This document shows positions 1-5,282 of a stretch of DNA of 5,282 nt, piece after piece. The stretch is from Anaerolineae bacterium (GTDB taxonomy: Bacteria; Chloroflexota; Anaerolineae; Aggregatilineales; Aggregatilineaceae). The stretch lies in assembly GCA_020848665.1 (NCBI GenBank), contig JADLHR010000444.1, positions 1 to 5,282 on the forward strand, in the 5' to 3' direction. Under the pieces are notes generated by a model. It saw nothing but the letters and a program-made list of their open reading frames with translations, had not been told where the DNA came from and did no database searches. The position numbers and the translations under genes were made by a program. The number at the start of each line of letters is the position of its first letter. The first letter of the stretch is position 1.

Positions 1-91
1 GCTTCAGCACGCAGCGTATCTTGCGAACTGCCGGTCGGAATGCTCTCTCGCCAGGTGCGCACCCGACGGCGGCCAGCCCACCATCTCATCT

Positions 92-120
92 ATGATAGGT
101 CAAGCGCAGCATGTCGTCAA
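92..120 (-). promoter_or_regulatory. Predicted sigma70-type promoter, leftward
   Basis: On the minus strand a TTGACG -35 box (120 to 115) is followed by exactly 17 bases and a TATCAT -10 box (97 to 92). Each box matches 5 of 6 consensus positions. Transcription would start near 85 and run off the left edge. In the remaining 85 bases I cannot identify a minus-strand gene. One frame is open to the edge from an ATG at 89-87, but that ATG lies upstream of the expected transcription start and its translation resembles nothing I know. The promoter probably serves a gene that begins outside the window, divergent from the aldolase gene. The call rests on sequence match alone. Confidence 0.5.
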
Positions 121-151
121 AGCCATCTGCGCCACACAAGCGACGAGCGCG

Positions 152-165
152 GCTTCTTGAGAAGC
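152..165. promoter_or_regulatory. Inverted repeat over the -35 box, candidate operator
   Basis: GCTTCT and AGAAGC are perfect inverted arms separated by two bases (TG). The repeat covers the whole -35 box (157-162) of the rightward promoter. A dimeric regulator bound here would block RNA polymerase, so a repressor site for the aldolase gene is the natural reading. I cannot assign the site to a regulator family, and no regulator gene lies in the window. A 6+6 repeat could also occur by chance; its position is the main argument. Confidence 0.4.
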
Positions 166-185
166 GTGTCAGGACGTGGTATAAA
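157..185 (+). promoter_or_regulatory. Predicted sigma70-type promoter for the aldolase gene
   Basis: A TTGAGA -35 box (157-162), a 17-base spacer and a TATAAA -10 box (180-185) each match 5 of 6 consensus positions. A TG at 177-178 gives an extended -10 element. Transcription should start near 191-192, leaving a leader of about 78 bases before the aldolase start codon at 270. The stretch is AT-rich against its GC-rich surroundings, as expected for a real promoter. It faces away from the leftward promoter at 92-120, so the two form a divergent pair with 36 bases between their -35 boxes. Confidence 0.6.
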
Positions 186-206
186 CTCAGAATTAAGGAA
201 GGGAAA

Positions 207-248
207 ATGCGCTCCGGTTATGTAACCCTCGTCCGGCGCGCCGGGTGA
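207..248 (+). CDS. Possible 13-residue leader peptide
   Basis: An ATG at 207 opens a 13-codon frame, MRSGYVTLVRRAG, closed by TGA at 246-248. An AAGGA Shine-Dalgarno (195-199) lies seven bases before the ATG, a far better site than anything in front of the aldolase ATG at 270. The frame is the same as that of the aldolase, with the single TGA and seven codons between. It lies wholly inside the predicted leader transcript. It could be a regulatory leader peptide, or a site where ribosomes load before re-initiating on the aldolase, or chance. The peptide has no run of one amino acid that would suggest classical attenuation. Confidence 0.35.
   Translation: MRSGYVTLVRRAG
216..227. repeat. Palindrome GGTTA-TG-TAACC in the leader
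   Basis: Perfect 5-base arms flank a two-base centre, about +25 to +36 from the predicted start of transcription. It may be a second operator downstream of the promoter, or a weak RNA hairpin inside the leader peptide frame. The two-base TG centre is shared with the repeat at 152-165, but the arm sequences differ, so they need not bind the same protein. Confidence 0.35.
233..244. repeat. GC-rich 12-base palindrome at the end of the leader frame
   Basis: CCGGCGCGCCGG is a perfect palindrome lying just before the TGA of the leader frame. Flanking pairs at 230/247 and 229/248 also match, with two wobble pairs between. In RNA it could fold as a short, very stable hairpin about 20 bases before the aldolase start codon, which would affect ribosome movement or re-initiation. 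In GC-rich DNA such palindromes arise readily, so function is not shown. Confidence 0.3.
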
Positions 249-269
249 TCATCACAGAAAGCAAGCAGA

Positions 270-926
270 ATGACCAAGTTTCCCCAGTTCGATGAATCGG
301 AACTGCGCCGCCAGATGTGCGAAGTCGGGCGGCGGCTCTACCAGCATTTCTTTGTCGCGGCCAACGATGGCAACATCTCGGTGCGGCTCAACGAGCGCGA
401 GATCCTGATGACCCCGACGAACGTCAGCAAGGCGGACCTGCATCCCGAAACGTTGGTCAAGCTGACGTTGGAAGGCGAGCATATCAGCCCAGTCGGCGGG
501 CCAGGAGCTTCGTCCGAGCGGCGCATGCATCTGGCGATCTACCGCGAGCGTGACGATATTCGCGCCGTCGTGCACGCGCATCCACCGACCGCCACCGGCT
601 TCGCGGTCGCTAATCTTGGGCTGGAAAAGCCCTTTCTGCCGGAGGTTGTCGTCCGCACTGGCGCGACGCCCGTCGTGCCATACACTATTCCCGGCGGCGA
701 CGAGCTGGCGCAGTCGATGATCCCGTATATCAAGGACCATGTGACGCTGCTGCTCGGCAATCATGGCGTGGTCGCCTATGCCCCAACGCTGCGCGACGCT
801 ATGTTCAACATGGAAACGATTGAGCTGAACGCGCGCATCTATCTGACTGCCTACCAACTCGGCACAGTCAAGTTCCTCAACGAGGAAGAGGTCGAAGCCC
901 TGCGCAAGCGGTATACTGGCAGTTAG
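270..926 (+). CDS. Class II zinc aldolase, FucA-like (L-fuculose-1-phosphate aldolase family)
   Basis: This 218-residue protein belongs to the class II aldolase/adducin family. Members use a zinc ion to cleave a ketose-1-phosphate into DHAP and an aldehyde in the cytoplasm. The family signature is complete: GNIS at 34-37 (phosphate binding), SSE at 81-83 with the probable catalytic Glu83, the zinc ligands His102 and His104 in HAHPP, and the third ligand His165 in GNHG. The length matches the 205-225 residues usual for FucA-type enzymes. Substrate is not settled. L-fuculose-1-P is the family default, while L-rhamnulose-1-P, 5-deoxyribulose-1-P and ribulose-5-P 4-epimerisation are alternatives that share these motifs. 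The E. coli FucA active-site tyrosine region appears instead as LPEVVVRTG (123-131), as in many non-enteric homologues. The start at ATG 270 gives the expected N-terminus, but it has no clear Shine-Dalgarno. The gene has its own promoter (157-185) and terminator (937-972). Confidence 0.88.
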   Translation: MTKFPQFDESELRRQMCEVGRRLYQHFFVAANDGNISVRLNEREILMTPTNVSKADLHPETLVKLTLEGEHISPVGGPGASSERRMHLAIYRERDDIRAVVHAHPPTATGFAVANLGLEKPFLPEVVVRTGATPVVPYTIPGGDELAQSMIPYIKDHVTLLLGNHGVVAYAPTLRDAMFNMETIELNARIYLTAYQLGTVKFLNEEEVEALRKRYTGS

Positions 927-936
927 CGGCACGCGG

Positions 937-972
937 CGGCGTGCGGCGCCCTGAGGCCGCACGCCGTTTTTT
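937..972 (+). terminator. Intrinsic terminator after the aldolase gene
   Basis: An 11-base perfect stem, CGGCGTGCGGC (937-947) and GCCGCACGCCG (956-966), encloses an 8-base loop and is followed at once by six Ts (967-972). It starts 11 bases after the aldolase stop. This is a textbook Rho-independent terminator. It suggests that most aldolase transcripts end here and that the lut genes need their own promoter or read-through. Confidence 0.92.
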
Positions 973-1001
973 CTGGTGCGCTTTACCGGTCCCGCGTCCC
1001 T

Positions 1002-1021
1002 GGCTGTTGCCGGCGACAGCC
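1002..1021. promoter_or_regulatory. Imperfect 20-base palindrome upstream of lutA, candidate operator
   Basis: GGCTGTTGCCGGCGACAGCC reads as its own reverse complement except for one mismatched pair (1008/1015). It lies about 75 bases before the lutA start, in the 123-base gap after the aldolase terminator, where an operator for the lut operon would be expected. A second fold pairs TGCCGGC (1008-1014) with GCCGGCA (1019-1025). I see no convincing -35/-10 pair nearby. The site does not resemble the TGGT-N-ACCA type expected for GntR/FadR-family lactate regulators, so the regulator is unknown. Confidence 0.35.
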
Positions 1022-1095
1022 GGCACACGCGATGGTTCGGTGCGCCCGCGCCTTGCGAAAACCTGATAGTTTTCTTGGACAAGCTGGTTTCTGTG

Positions 1096-1890
1096 ATGGA
1101 CCTTCCCGAACGCCCTTCCCCTGTTGGGCAGCCGGTCGCGCTGTTCGTGACCTGCCTGGTCGATTACCTCTTTCCGTCCACTGGCGTCGCGGCGGTCCGC
1201 CTGCTAGAGCACCTCGGCGTGACGGTACGCTTTCCCGCCGCCCAGGCGTGCTGCGGACAGCCGGGATACAACGGCGGCTATCAGCATGAAGCGCAGCCCC
1301 TGGCTGAGCGTTTTCTCGATGTCTTTTACGATATCCCGGTGATCGTCAGCCCGTCCGGCTCGTGCACAACCATGATCCGCCAGGAATACCCGCGTCTGTT
1401 CGCCAACGATCCGCCGCGCCTGGAACAGGCGCAGGCTATCGCCGCCCGCACCTGGGAACTGACCGAATATCTGGTCGATGGGCTGGGTGTGACGAACCTC
1501 GGCTTGCGGTTGGACGCGCCGCAGACCTTCGCCGTGCATGACTCGTGTCACGGGCTGCGCTATCTTGGGTTGGGTCGGCAGGCGCGGGCGCTGCTAACAG
1601 CGGTCGAGAATGCGACTGTCGTCCCATTAGAAGACGCTGACGAGTGTTGCGGCTTTGGCGGGCTGTTCAGCGTCAAGATGCCCGACCTCAGCGCCGCGCT
1701 GCTGCGCAAGAAGATCGGTCACATCCGCGCCTGCGAAGCGCCGACAATTGTCACCGGGGACGTAAGCTGCATGATGCACATCAACGGCGGGCTGGCGCGC
1801 GAAGGCGCATCCCGCCGCGTGCGCCACATCGCCGAAGCGCTGGCCGACGGCCTGCCGGAGAGGGAGCGCGATGGACAGCCACGCCGCTGA
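1096..1890 (+). CDS. lutA: Lactate utilization protein LutA
   Basis: LutA is the cysteine-rich subunit of the cytoplasmic LutABC complex, which oxidises L-lactate to pyruvate. The 264-residue protein carries two copies of the CCG domain seen in heterodisulfide reductase and glycolate oxidase subunits. The first has Cys20 in FVTCLVD, Cys52-Cys53-Gly54 and Cys90 in PSGSC. The second has Cys151 in HDSCH, Cys184-Cys185-Gly186 and Cys225 in GDVSC. Such domains hold an iron-sulfur cluster and take part in electron transfer. The frame is open back to a GTG at 976, but family members begin close to the ALFVTCLVD block, so ATG 1096 (or the adjacent GTG 1093) is preferred. Neither has a visible Shine-Dalgarno, so the start is less certain than the identity. 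The 3' end overlaps lutB by 20 bases. Confidence 0.93.
   Translation: MDLPERPSPVGQPVALFVTCLVDYLFPSTGVAAVRLLEHLGVTVRFPAAQACCGQPGYNGGYQHEAQPLAERFLDVFYDIPVIVSPSGSCTTMIRQEYPRLFANDPPRLEQAQAIAARTWELTEYLVDGLGVTNLGLRLDAPQTFAVHDSCHGLRYLGLGRQARALLTAVENATVVPLEDADECCGFGGLFSVKMPDLSAALLRKKIGHIRACEAPTIVTGDVSCMMHINGGLAREGASRRVRHIAEALADGLPERERDGQPRR
1857..1866 (+). promoter_or_regulatory. Ribosome binding site of lutB inside lutA
   Basis: The purine run GGAGAGGGAG ends four bases before the ATG at 1871 and contains two usable Shine-Dalgarno cores, at 10-base and 4-base spacing. It supports ATG 1871 as the lutB start even though that places the start inside the last codons of lutA. Confidence 0.7.
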
Positions 1891-3298
1891 GTTCGTCGTG
1901 GCGGCGCGGCGCGCGCTGGCCGATACGCCGCTGCAAGCCGCCGTCAAGCGGGCGACCGACACCGCCGCCCGCAAGCGCGATCTCGCCATGTTTGCTGCCG
2001 GGCGCGATTACGGCGAAGCCCTGCGCCAGCAAAGCGCCGCCGCGCGGCATCGCGCGCTGAGCCAGCTCCCAGACCTGCTGGAGCAGGCCGAGGCGCGCCT
2101 GACCGCCAACGGCGCGACCGTGCTGTGGGCCGTGGACGCCGCCGAAGTCTGCCAGCACGTCCAGACGATCGCCGCGCAGCATGGCGTCCGGCGCGTGACC
2201 AAAGCCAAGAGCATGATCAGCGAGGAGGTCGGCCTCAACGACGCGCTGATCGCCGCCGGGATCGAGACGCTGGAAACTGACCTGGGCGAGTTCATCATCC
2301 AACTGGCGGGCGAGGCGCCCAGCCATATCGTCACGCCGGTGATCCACAAGTCGAAAGAGGCGATCCGTGACCTGCTGGTCGAGCGGCTGGATATGCCGCC
2401 GACCGACGACGCCGGAACGATGGCGCGCTTCGCCCGCGAGCATCTGCGCGCCGCTTTCCTCAGCGCGGACATGGGTATTTCCGGTGGCAACTTCATCATC
2501 GCGGAAACGGGCACGCTCTGTCTGGTGACGAACGAGGGCAACGGCCGGATGGTGACGACCCTGCCGCCCGTACACGTCGCGCTGGTCGGGATCGAGAAGG
2601 TTGTCGCCACGCTCGAAGACTACGCGCTGCTGACCCAGGTGCTGCCGCGCAGCGCGACCGGGCAGGCGCTCGCCGTGTACACTCACATGATCAATGGGCC
2701 GCGCCGTCCGGACGAAATCGACGGTCCGGAGGCGCTGTACATTATCCTGGTTGATAACGGGCGCAGCGCGATCTACGGGACGGACTACGCCGAGGTGCTG
2801 GGCTGCATCCGCTGCGGCGCGTGCATGAACGCCTGCCCGATCTACGAGGCAACTGGCGGGCACGCCTATGGCTGGGTCTACCCTGGGCCGGTCGGCGCCG
2901 TGCTGACTCCGCTGCTGACCGATCTCCAGGAAGCGTCGCCCCTGCCGTATGCCAGCACGCTGTGCGGCAAGTGCAAAGAGGTCTGCCCGGTAGACATCGA
3001 CCTGCCGCGTATGCTGCTCGACCTGCGGCGCGACCTGGTCAACGCCGGGCATACCCCCTGGCTGTGGGCCGCTGGAATGCGCGGCTGGTCGCTGGCGGCG
3101 CGCTCGCCCCGCTTGTTCGACGCGGCGGCGCACGCGGCGCGGATCGGCCAGCGCGCCCTGCCGGACGGTCGCAAGCTGCCGCTGGGGCCGCTCGGCGGCT
3201 GGACAGCTTCCCGCGAATTACCCCGGATTGCCGCGCAGCCCTTCCGGGCGTGGTGGGCAGCACAAGAGAAAGCGCAGAGCCACGATGACGAGCCGTGA
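1871..3298 (+). CDS. lutB: Lactate utilization iron-sulfur protein LutB
   Basis: LutB is the iron-sulfur electron-transfer subunit of the L-lactate oxidation complex. Its 475 residues match the usual 460-480. Residues about 60-300 form the LUD (DUF162) domain, with the hallmark SGGNFIIAETGT at 204-215, followed by LVTNEGNGR (218-226) and the LPPVHVALVGIEKVV block (231-245). Then comes a ferredoxin-like part. The first cluster motif is C312-x2-C315-x2-C318-x3-C322-P. The second is C365-x2-C368-x3-C372-P, with three cysteines, which as far as I recall is normal in LutB and YkgF. The region between them (HAYGWVYPGPVGAVLTPLL, 331-349) is also typical of the family. The C-terminal 90 residues are more variable. 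The gene starts inside lutA and ends inside lutC, which implies coupled translation and equal output of the three subunits. No membrane segment or signal peptide is seen. Confidence 0.95.
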   Translation: MDSHAAEFVVAARRALADTPLQAAVKRATDTAARKRDLAMFAAGRDYGEALRQQSAAARHRALSQLPDLLEQAEARLTANGATVLWAVDAAEVCQHVQTIAAQHGVRRVTKAKSMISEEVGLNDALIAAGIETLETDLGEFIIQLAGEAPSHIVTPVIHKSKEAIRDLLVERLDMPPTDDAGTMARFAREHLRAAFLSADMGISGGNFIIAETGTLCLVTNEGNGRMVTTLPPVHVALVGIEKVVATLEDYALLTQVLPRSATGQALAVYTHMINGPRRPDEIDGPEALYIILVDNGRSAIYGTDYAEVLGCIRCGACMNACPIYEATGGHAYGWVYPGPVGAVLTPLLTDLQEASPLPYASTLCGKCKEVCPVDIDLPRMLLDLRRDLVNAGHTPWLWAAGMRGWSLAARSPRLFDAAAHAARIGQRALPDGRKLPLGPLGGWTASRELPRIAAQPFRAWWAAQEKAQSHDDEP

Positions 3299-3947
3299 CA
3301 CTATTCTAGGGCGGCTGCGCGCTGCTGTGCCCCCTTACGCCGATGAGCCGCCCGCGCTGGGCGATCTGCTGCCCGTCGCGCCGCTCGACGACAGCGACCG
3401 CGCCGCGCTGGTGGAGCGGTTCGCGGCGCAGGCCGAGGCGCTGAGCAGCCACGTTCACCGCTGCGGCAGCGCGGACGAGGCGTTGGCGGCCATTCTGCAT
3501 ATCGTCGCGCCCGATACGCGCGTGCTGTGCTGGGCATTCGGGCACATTCCGCTGCCGGGACTGGCCGAGGCGCTGACGCGCGCCGGGATCGCGGTCGCGC
3601 CACCGGGTGATGCCAGCGTGCGCGTCGGGATCACCGGCGTGGGCGCGGCGCTGGCTGCGACCGGCAGCCTGGCGCTGCTGTCCGCACCGGGCCAGCCACG
3701 CCAGACTTCGCTGCTGCCGCTGCTTCACATCGCCGTGGTGCGCGCCGATCAGGTCGTGCCGCATCTCGAAGCGTGGATCGCGGACCAGCGCGCAGGTGGA
3801 CTGGGCGCTTTCGCCGCCACCAGCAGCGCCGTGATCATCAGCGGGCCGAGCCGCACGGCGGATATCGCAATGGAGCTGATCCTGGGGATGCACGGCCCTG
3901 GCGAGCTGCATATTGTTTTGCTTGACGGCCCGGCGACGGCTCGCTAG
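3285..3947 (+). CDS. lutC: Lactate utilization protein LutC
   Basis: LutC is the small LUD-domain partner of LutA and LutB, needed for growth on L-lactate in Bacillus subtilis. The 220-residue protein has the family's typical N-terminus (MTSRDTILGRLR). Its C-terminal half carries the expected blocks: GITG at 115-118, ATGSLALLS at 125-133, RQTSLLPLLH at 139-148, GPSRTADI at 187-194 and LGMHGPGELH at 200-209. The frame is open 19 codons further upstream, but that extension lies inside lutB and does not look like LutC, so ATG 3285 is chosen. It overlaps the lutB end by 14 bases. A clear Shine-Dalgarno is missing, so translation probably depends on ribosomes finishing lutB. LutC has no cysteine cluster motif and is not expected to bind iron-sulfur itself. 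Confidence 0.93.
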   Translation: MTSRDTILGRLRAAVPPYADEPPALGDLLPVAPLDDSDRAALVERFAAQAEALSSHVHRCGSADEALAAILHIVAPDTRVLCWAFGHIPLPGLAEALTRAGIAVAPPGDASVRVGITGVGAALAATGSLALLSAPGQPRQTSLLPLLHIAVVRADQVVPHLEAWIADQRAGGLGAFAATSSAVIISGPSRTADIAMELILGMHGPGELHIVLLDGPATAR

Positions 3948-4004
3948 CAGCGGCTATCAGCTTTGCGCCGTCCCCGCCTGAGGGTCTGCGCCTGCCAGAG
4001 GAAC

Positions 4005-4038
4005 AAAAACGCGCCGGGAGCCATCGACTCCCGGCGCG
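4005..4038 (-). terminator. Intrinsic terminator of the permease operon
   Basis: The perfect 11-base stem CGCGCCGGGAG (4010-4020) and CTCCCGGCGCG (4028-4038) has a 7-base loop. Read on the minus strand it is followed by TTTTT (4009 to 4005), then GTT. It lies about 30 bases after the permease stop. On the plus strand the hairpin is followed by AACGTTGG with no T run, so it should stop lut transcripts poorly. I find no separate plus-strand terminator after lutC. Confidence 0.88.
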
Positions 4039-4067
4039 AACGTTGGCGGAGTTGGAGTCGGCGCGCG

Positions 4068-5066
4068 CTAGGCGACCTTCTTCGACGCCTGCGGGTCGAA
4101 CGCGTCGCGCAGACCGTCGCCGATGATGTACAGGCACAGCACCGTCACGACGATCAGGAGGCCCGGCAAGATCACCAGATGCGGCCCCCGGTCAAAGAAG
4201 CTCTGCGCGTTGCTCAGCATGTTGCCCCAGCTGGGCGTCGGCGGGGTCACCCCCAGCCCCAGGAAGCTCAAGGCCGCCTCGACCAGCAGCAGCGAGCCGA
4301 TGTCGATCGCCAGCGTCACGACGATGATCGAGTAGATGTTCGGCAGAATATGGACAAACATGATCCGCCGGTCGCTTGCGCCCAGAGCGCGCGCCGCGAT
4401 TGTGTATTCGAACTCGCGCCGGGCCAGGGTCTCGCCGCGCACCAGTCGCATCGTGCCGGTCCAGCCGAGCAGCGTCAGGATCACGATCAGCACGGCGGGC
4501 GAAGACCTGAGCGCCGACTGTTGCGAGCGCATCACCGAGGCGACGATCAGCAGCAGGAACAGCGTTGGGATCGAGTTCAGCGTCGTCACAAACCACATGA
4601 TCGCGTCGTCAACGAACCCCAGCGATCCGCCCTGGTAATAGCCGGCGATGACGCCAATGCTGATGCCGATCACCAGCGAGCCGATCGCCGCCGAAATCGC
4701 AATGGTCAGCGAGATACGACCGGCGTACAACAGCCGTGCGAATATATCGCGTCCCAGGTCGTCGGTGCCCAGGATATGCCCCTCCGCGCCGATCGACTGG
4801 AAAGCAGCAGCGTCGGTGCGCGTGTAGCTAAGGTTCAGCGCGTCGGTGATCACGGGGGCCAGGAAGGACGCCGCGGCTAACACCAGCACAATCGTGATCG
4901 CGATCATGCTCAGATAGTCATGACGCAGCCGCCGCAAGGCAAGCGTATACAGCGACTCGCTCTCGCCGGTGTACTGCTCTTCCCGCAGCGAGATGACCGA
5001 GTCCGCGGGTTTTTCGTGCGTCCCGGTTGTCTGACCGATGGGTTTCGTCTGCGAATCTGAAGTCAT
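4068..5066 (-). CDS. ABC transporter permease, DppC/OppC family
   Basis: This 332-residue inner-membrane protein is one of the two channel subunits of a peptide/nickel-type (Dpp/Opp) ABC importer. It has a hydrophilic N-terminus of about 50 residues in the cytoplasm, then six likely membrane segments near 51-74, 118-142, 155-178, 190-208, 244-266 and 296-316. Family marks are LGTDDLGRDIFARLLYAGR (99-117) before the second segment and the EAA loop that contacts the ATPase (221-243: key residues A224-A225, A227-L228-G229 and L241-P242). Next come SFLGLGVTPPTPSWG (267-281) and the closing LRDAFDP (319-325). The region after the first segment is short, as in typical DppC. Substrate cannot be read from the permease: dipeptides, oligopeptides, nickel and oligosaccharides are all served by this family. 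It is read after the neighbouring DppB-type gene with a one-base overlap and ends at the terminator at 4005-4038. Confidence 0.93.
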   Translation of the reverse strand: MTSDSQTKPIGQTTGTHEKPADSVISLREEQYTGESESLYTLALRRLRHDYLSMIAITIVLVLAAASFLAPVITDALNLSYTRTDAAAFQSIGAEGHILGTDDLGRDIFARLLYAGRISLTIAISAAIGSLVIGISIGVIAGYYQGGSLGFVDDAIMWFVTTLNSIPTLFLLLIVASVMRSQQSALRSSPAVLIVILTLLGWTGTMRLVRGETLARREFEYTIAARALGASDRRIMFVHILPNIYSIIVVTLAIDIGSLLLVEAALSFLGLGVTPPTPSWGNMLSNAQSFFDRGPHLVILPGLLIVVTVLCLYIIGDGLRDAFDPQASKKVA

Positions 5067-5282
5067 TATGAACCTTCTAGCCGGATACGTGGATCGATCA
5101 TCGCGTACAGAATATCAGACAGCAAATAGCCAATGACAGTAATCACGCCGCTCAGCAGCACGACCGTCATCACCATTGGATAATCCTGTTGGATGACCGC
5201 TTCGAACGACAATCTTCCCACCCCCGGCCAGGAGAAGATCGTTTCGGTAATGACCGCGCCGCTGAGCAGGCTCGGAATCGCC
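5066..5282 (-). CDS. ABC transporter permease, DppB/OppB family (3' end only)
   Basis: The frame is read on the minus strand from the window edge: first whole codon 5281-5279, stop TAA at 5068-5066. It gives the last 71 residues of a DppB-type permease; the rest lies beyond the right edge. The stretch AIPSLLSGAVITETIFSWPG is the conserved region after the EAA loop of DppB, followed by GVGRL, QQDYPM, a final membrane segment near residues 37-57 and the signature ending YAMIDPRIR. It pairs with the downstream DppC-type protein to form the importer's channel. Its stop codon shares one base with the start codon of that gene (TAATG), a sign of coupled translation. Confidence 0.93.
   Translation of the reverse strand, partial: AIPSLLSGAVITETIFSWPGVGRLSFEAVIQQDYPMVMTVVLLSGVITVIGYLLSDILYAMIDPRIRLEGS
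5073..5078 (-). promoter_or_regulatory. Ribosome binding site of the DppC-type gene
   Basis: AGAAGG on the minus strand lies six bases before the ATG at 5066-5064, within the last codons of the DppB-type gene. It confirms the chosen start of the permease and its long hydrophilic N-terminus. Confidence 0.75.

Noticed and set aside
1..89. Minus-strand gene starting at ATG 89-87 and running off the left edge
   Set aside because: The ATG lies upstream of the transcription start predicted from the -10 box at 97-92, has no ribosome site, and the 28 visible residues match nothing I know. A start beyond the edge is more likely.
40..225. 61-codon open frame at the left end, open back to position 1
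   Set aside because: It runs through both predicted promoters, has no ribosome site and an Arg/Ser/His-rich product that resembles no known family.
252..1082. 276-codon open frame on the minus strand opposite the aldolase gene
   Set aside because: It runs across both the aldolase gene and the strong terminator at 937-972, and its composition is typical of antisense GC-rich frames.
976..1095. 40-residue N-terminal extension of LutA from GTG 976, or a start at TTG 1075
   Set aside because: The GTG lies four bases after the terminator T run, the extension does not resemble LutA N-termini, and neither start has a ribosome site.
1781..3133. 450-codon open frame on the minus strand opposite lutB
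   Set aside because: It is the antisense shadow of a GC-rich gene. Its translation is rich in Arg, Gly, Gln and Asp with no domain I recognise, while lutB on the other strand has complete family motifs over the same bases.
3935..3972. Possible hairpin GACGGC/GCCGTC around the lutC stop as a plus-strand terminator
   Set aside because: Only six paired bases with a loop of 26, and no T run follows.
3963..4880. 305-codon open frame on the plus strand opposite the DppC-type gene
   Set aside because: The translation is mainly Arg, Gln, Asp and His, as expected for the reverse of a hydrophobic membrane protein gene. The minus-strand permease is certain.

Overview
This window is high-GC bacterial DNA, about 60-65% GC by eye, with GC-rich third codon positions and a bacterial layout of tight operons with ATG starts. 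No marker gene fixes the taxon. The style of the LutB/LutC and dipeptide-permease proteins, and the pairing of a FucA-like aldolase with LutABC, make a Chloroflexota-like bacterium my best guess, at low confidence.

Layout. Positions 1-269 are a regulatory region. I see a good sigma70-type promoter reading left (-10 at 92-97, -35 at 115-120), probably for a gene beyond the left edge. A second one reads right (-35 at 157-162, extended -10 at 177-185). The right-reading promoter carries an inverted repeat over its -35 box and drives a short leader. The leader holds a possible 13-codon peptide with a strong ribosome binding site, plus two further palindromes. Positions 270-926 encode a class II (FucA-like) zinc aldolase, closed by a strong intrinsic terminator at 937-972. 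Positions 1096-3947 are a complete lutA-lutB-lutC operon whose genes overlap by 20 and 14 bases. It encodes the iron-sulfur L-lactate oxidation complex. Positions 3948-4067 are a convergent intergenic gap with an intrinsic terminator that works only for the minus strand. Positions 5282-4068 (minus strand) hold the 3' end of a DppB/OppB-type permease gene, then a complete DppC/OppC-type permease gene, joined by a one-base stop/start overlap.

How the genes may work together. FucA-type aldolases cut a deoxyketose-1-phosphate (L-fuculose-1-P, L-rhamnulose-1-P or 5-deoxyribulose-1-P) into DHAP and a small aldehyde, L-lactaldehyde for the 6-deoxy-hexoses. Lactaldehyde can be oxidised to L-lactate, which LutABC oxidises to pyruvate. 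The aldolase and lut operon therefore plausibly form the lower part of a deoxysugar pathway, although the aldehyde dehydrogenase, kinase and isomerase are not in this window. The permease pair on the other strand belongs to a separate peptide/nickel/sugar-type ABC importer and has no necessary link to them.

I see no RNA genes, insertion sequences, CRISPR arrays or prophage genes. The window looks like ordinary catabolic and transport content; the least explained part is the first 250 bases.
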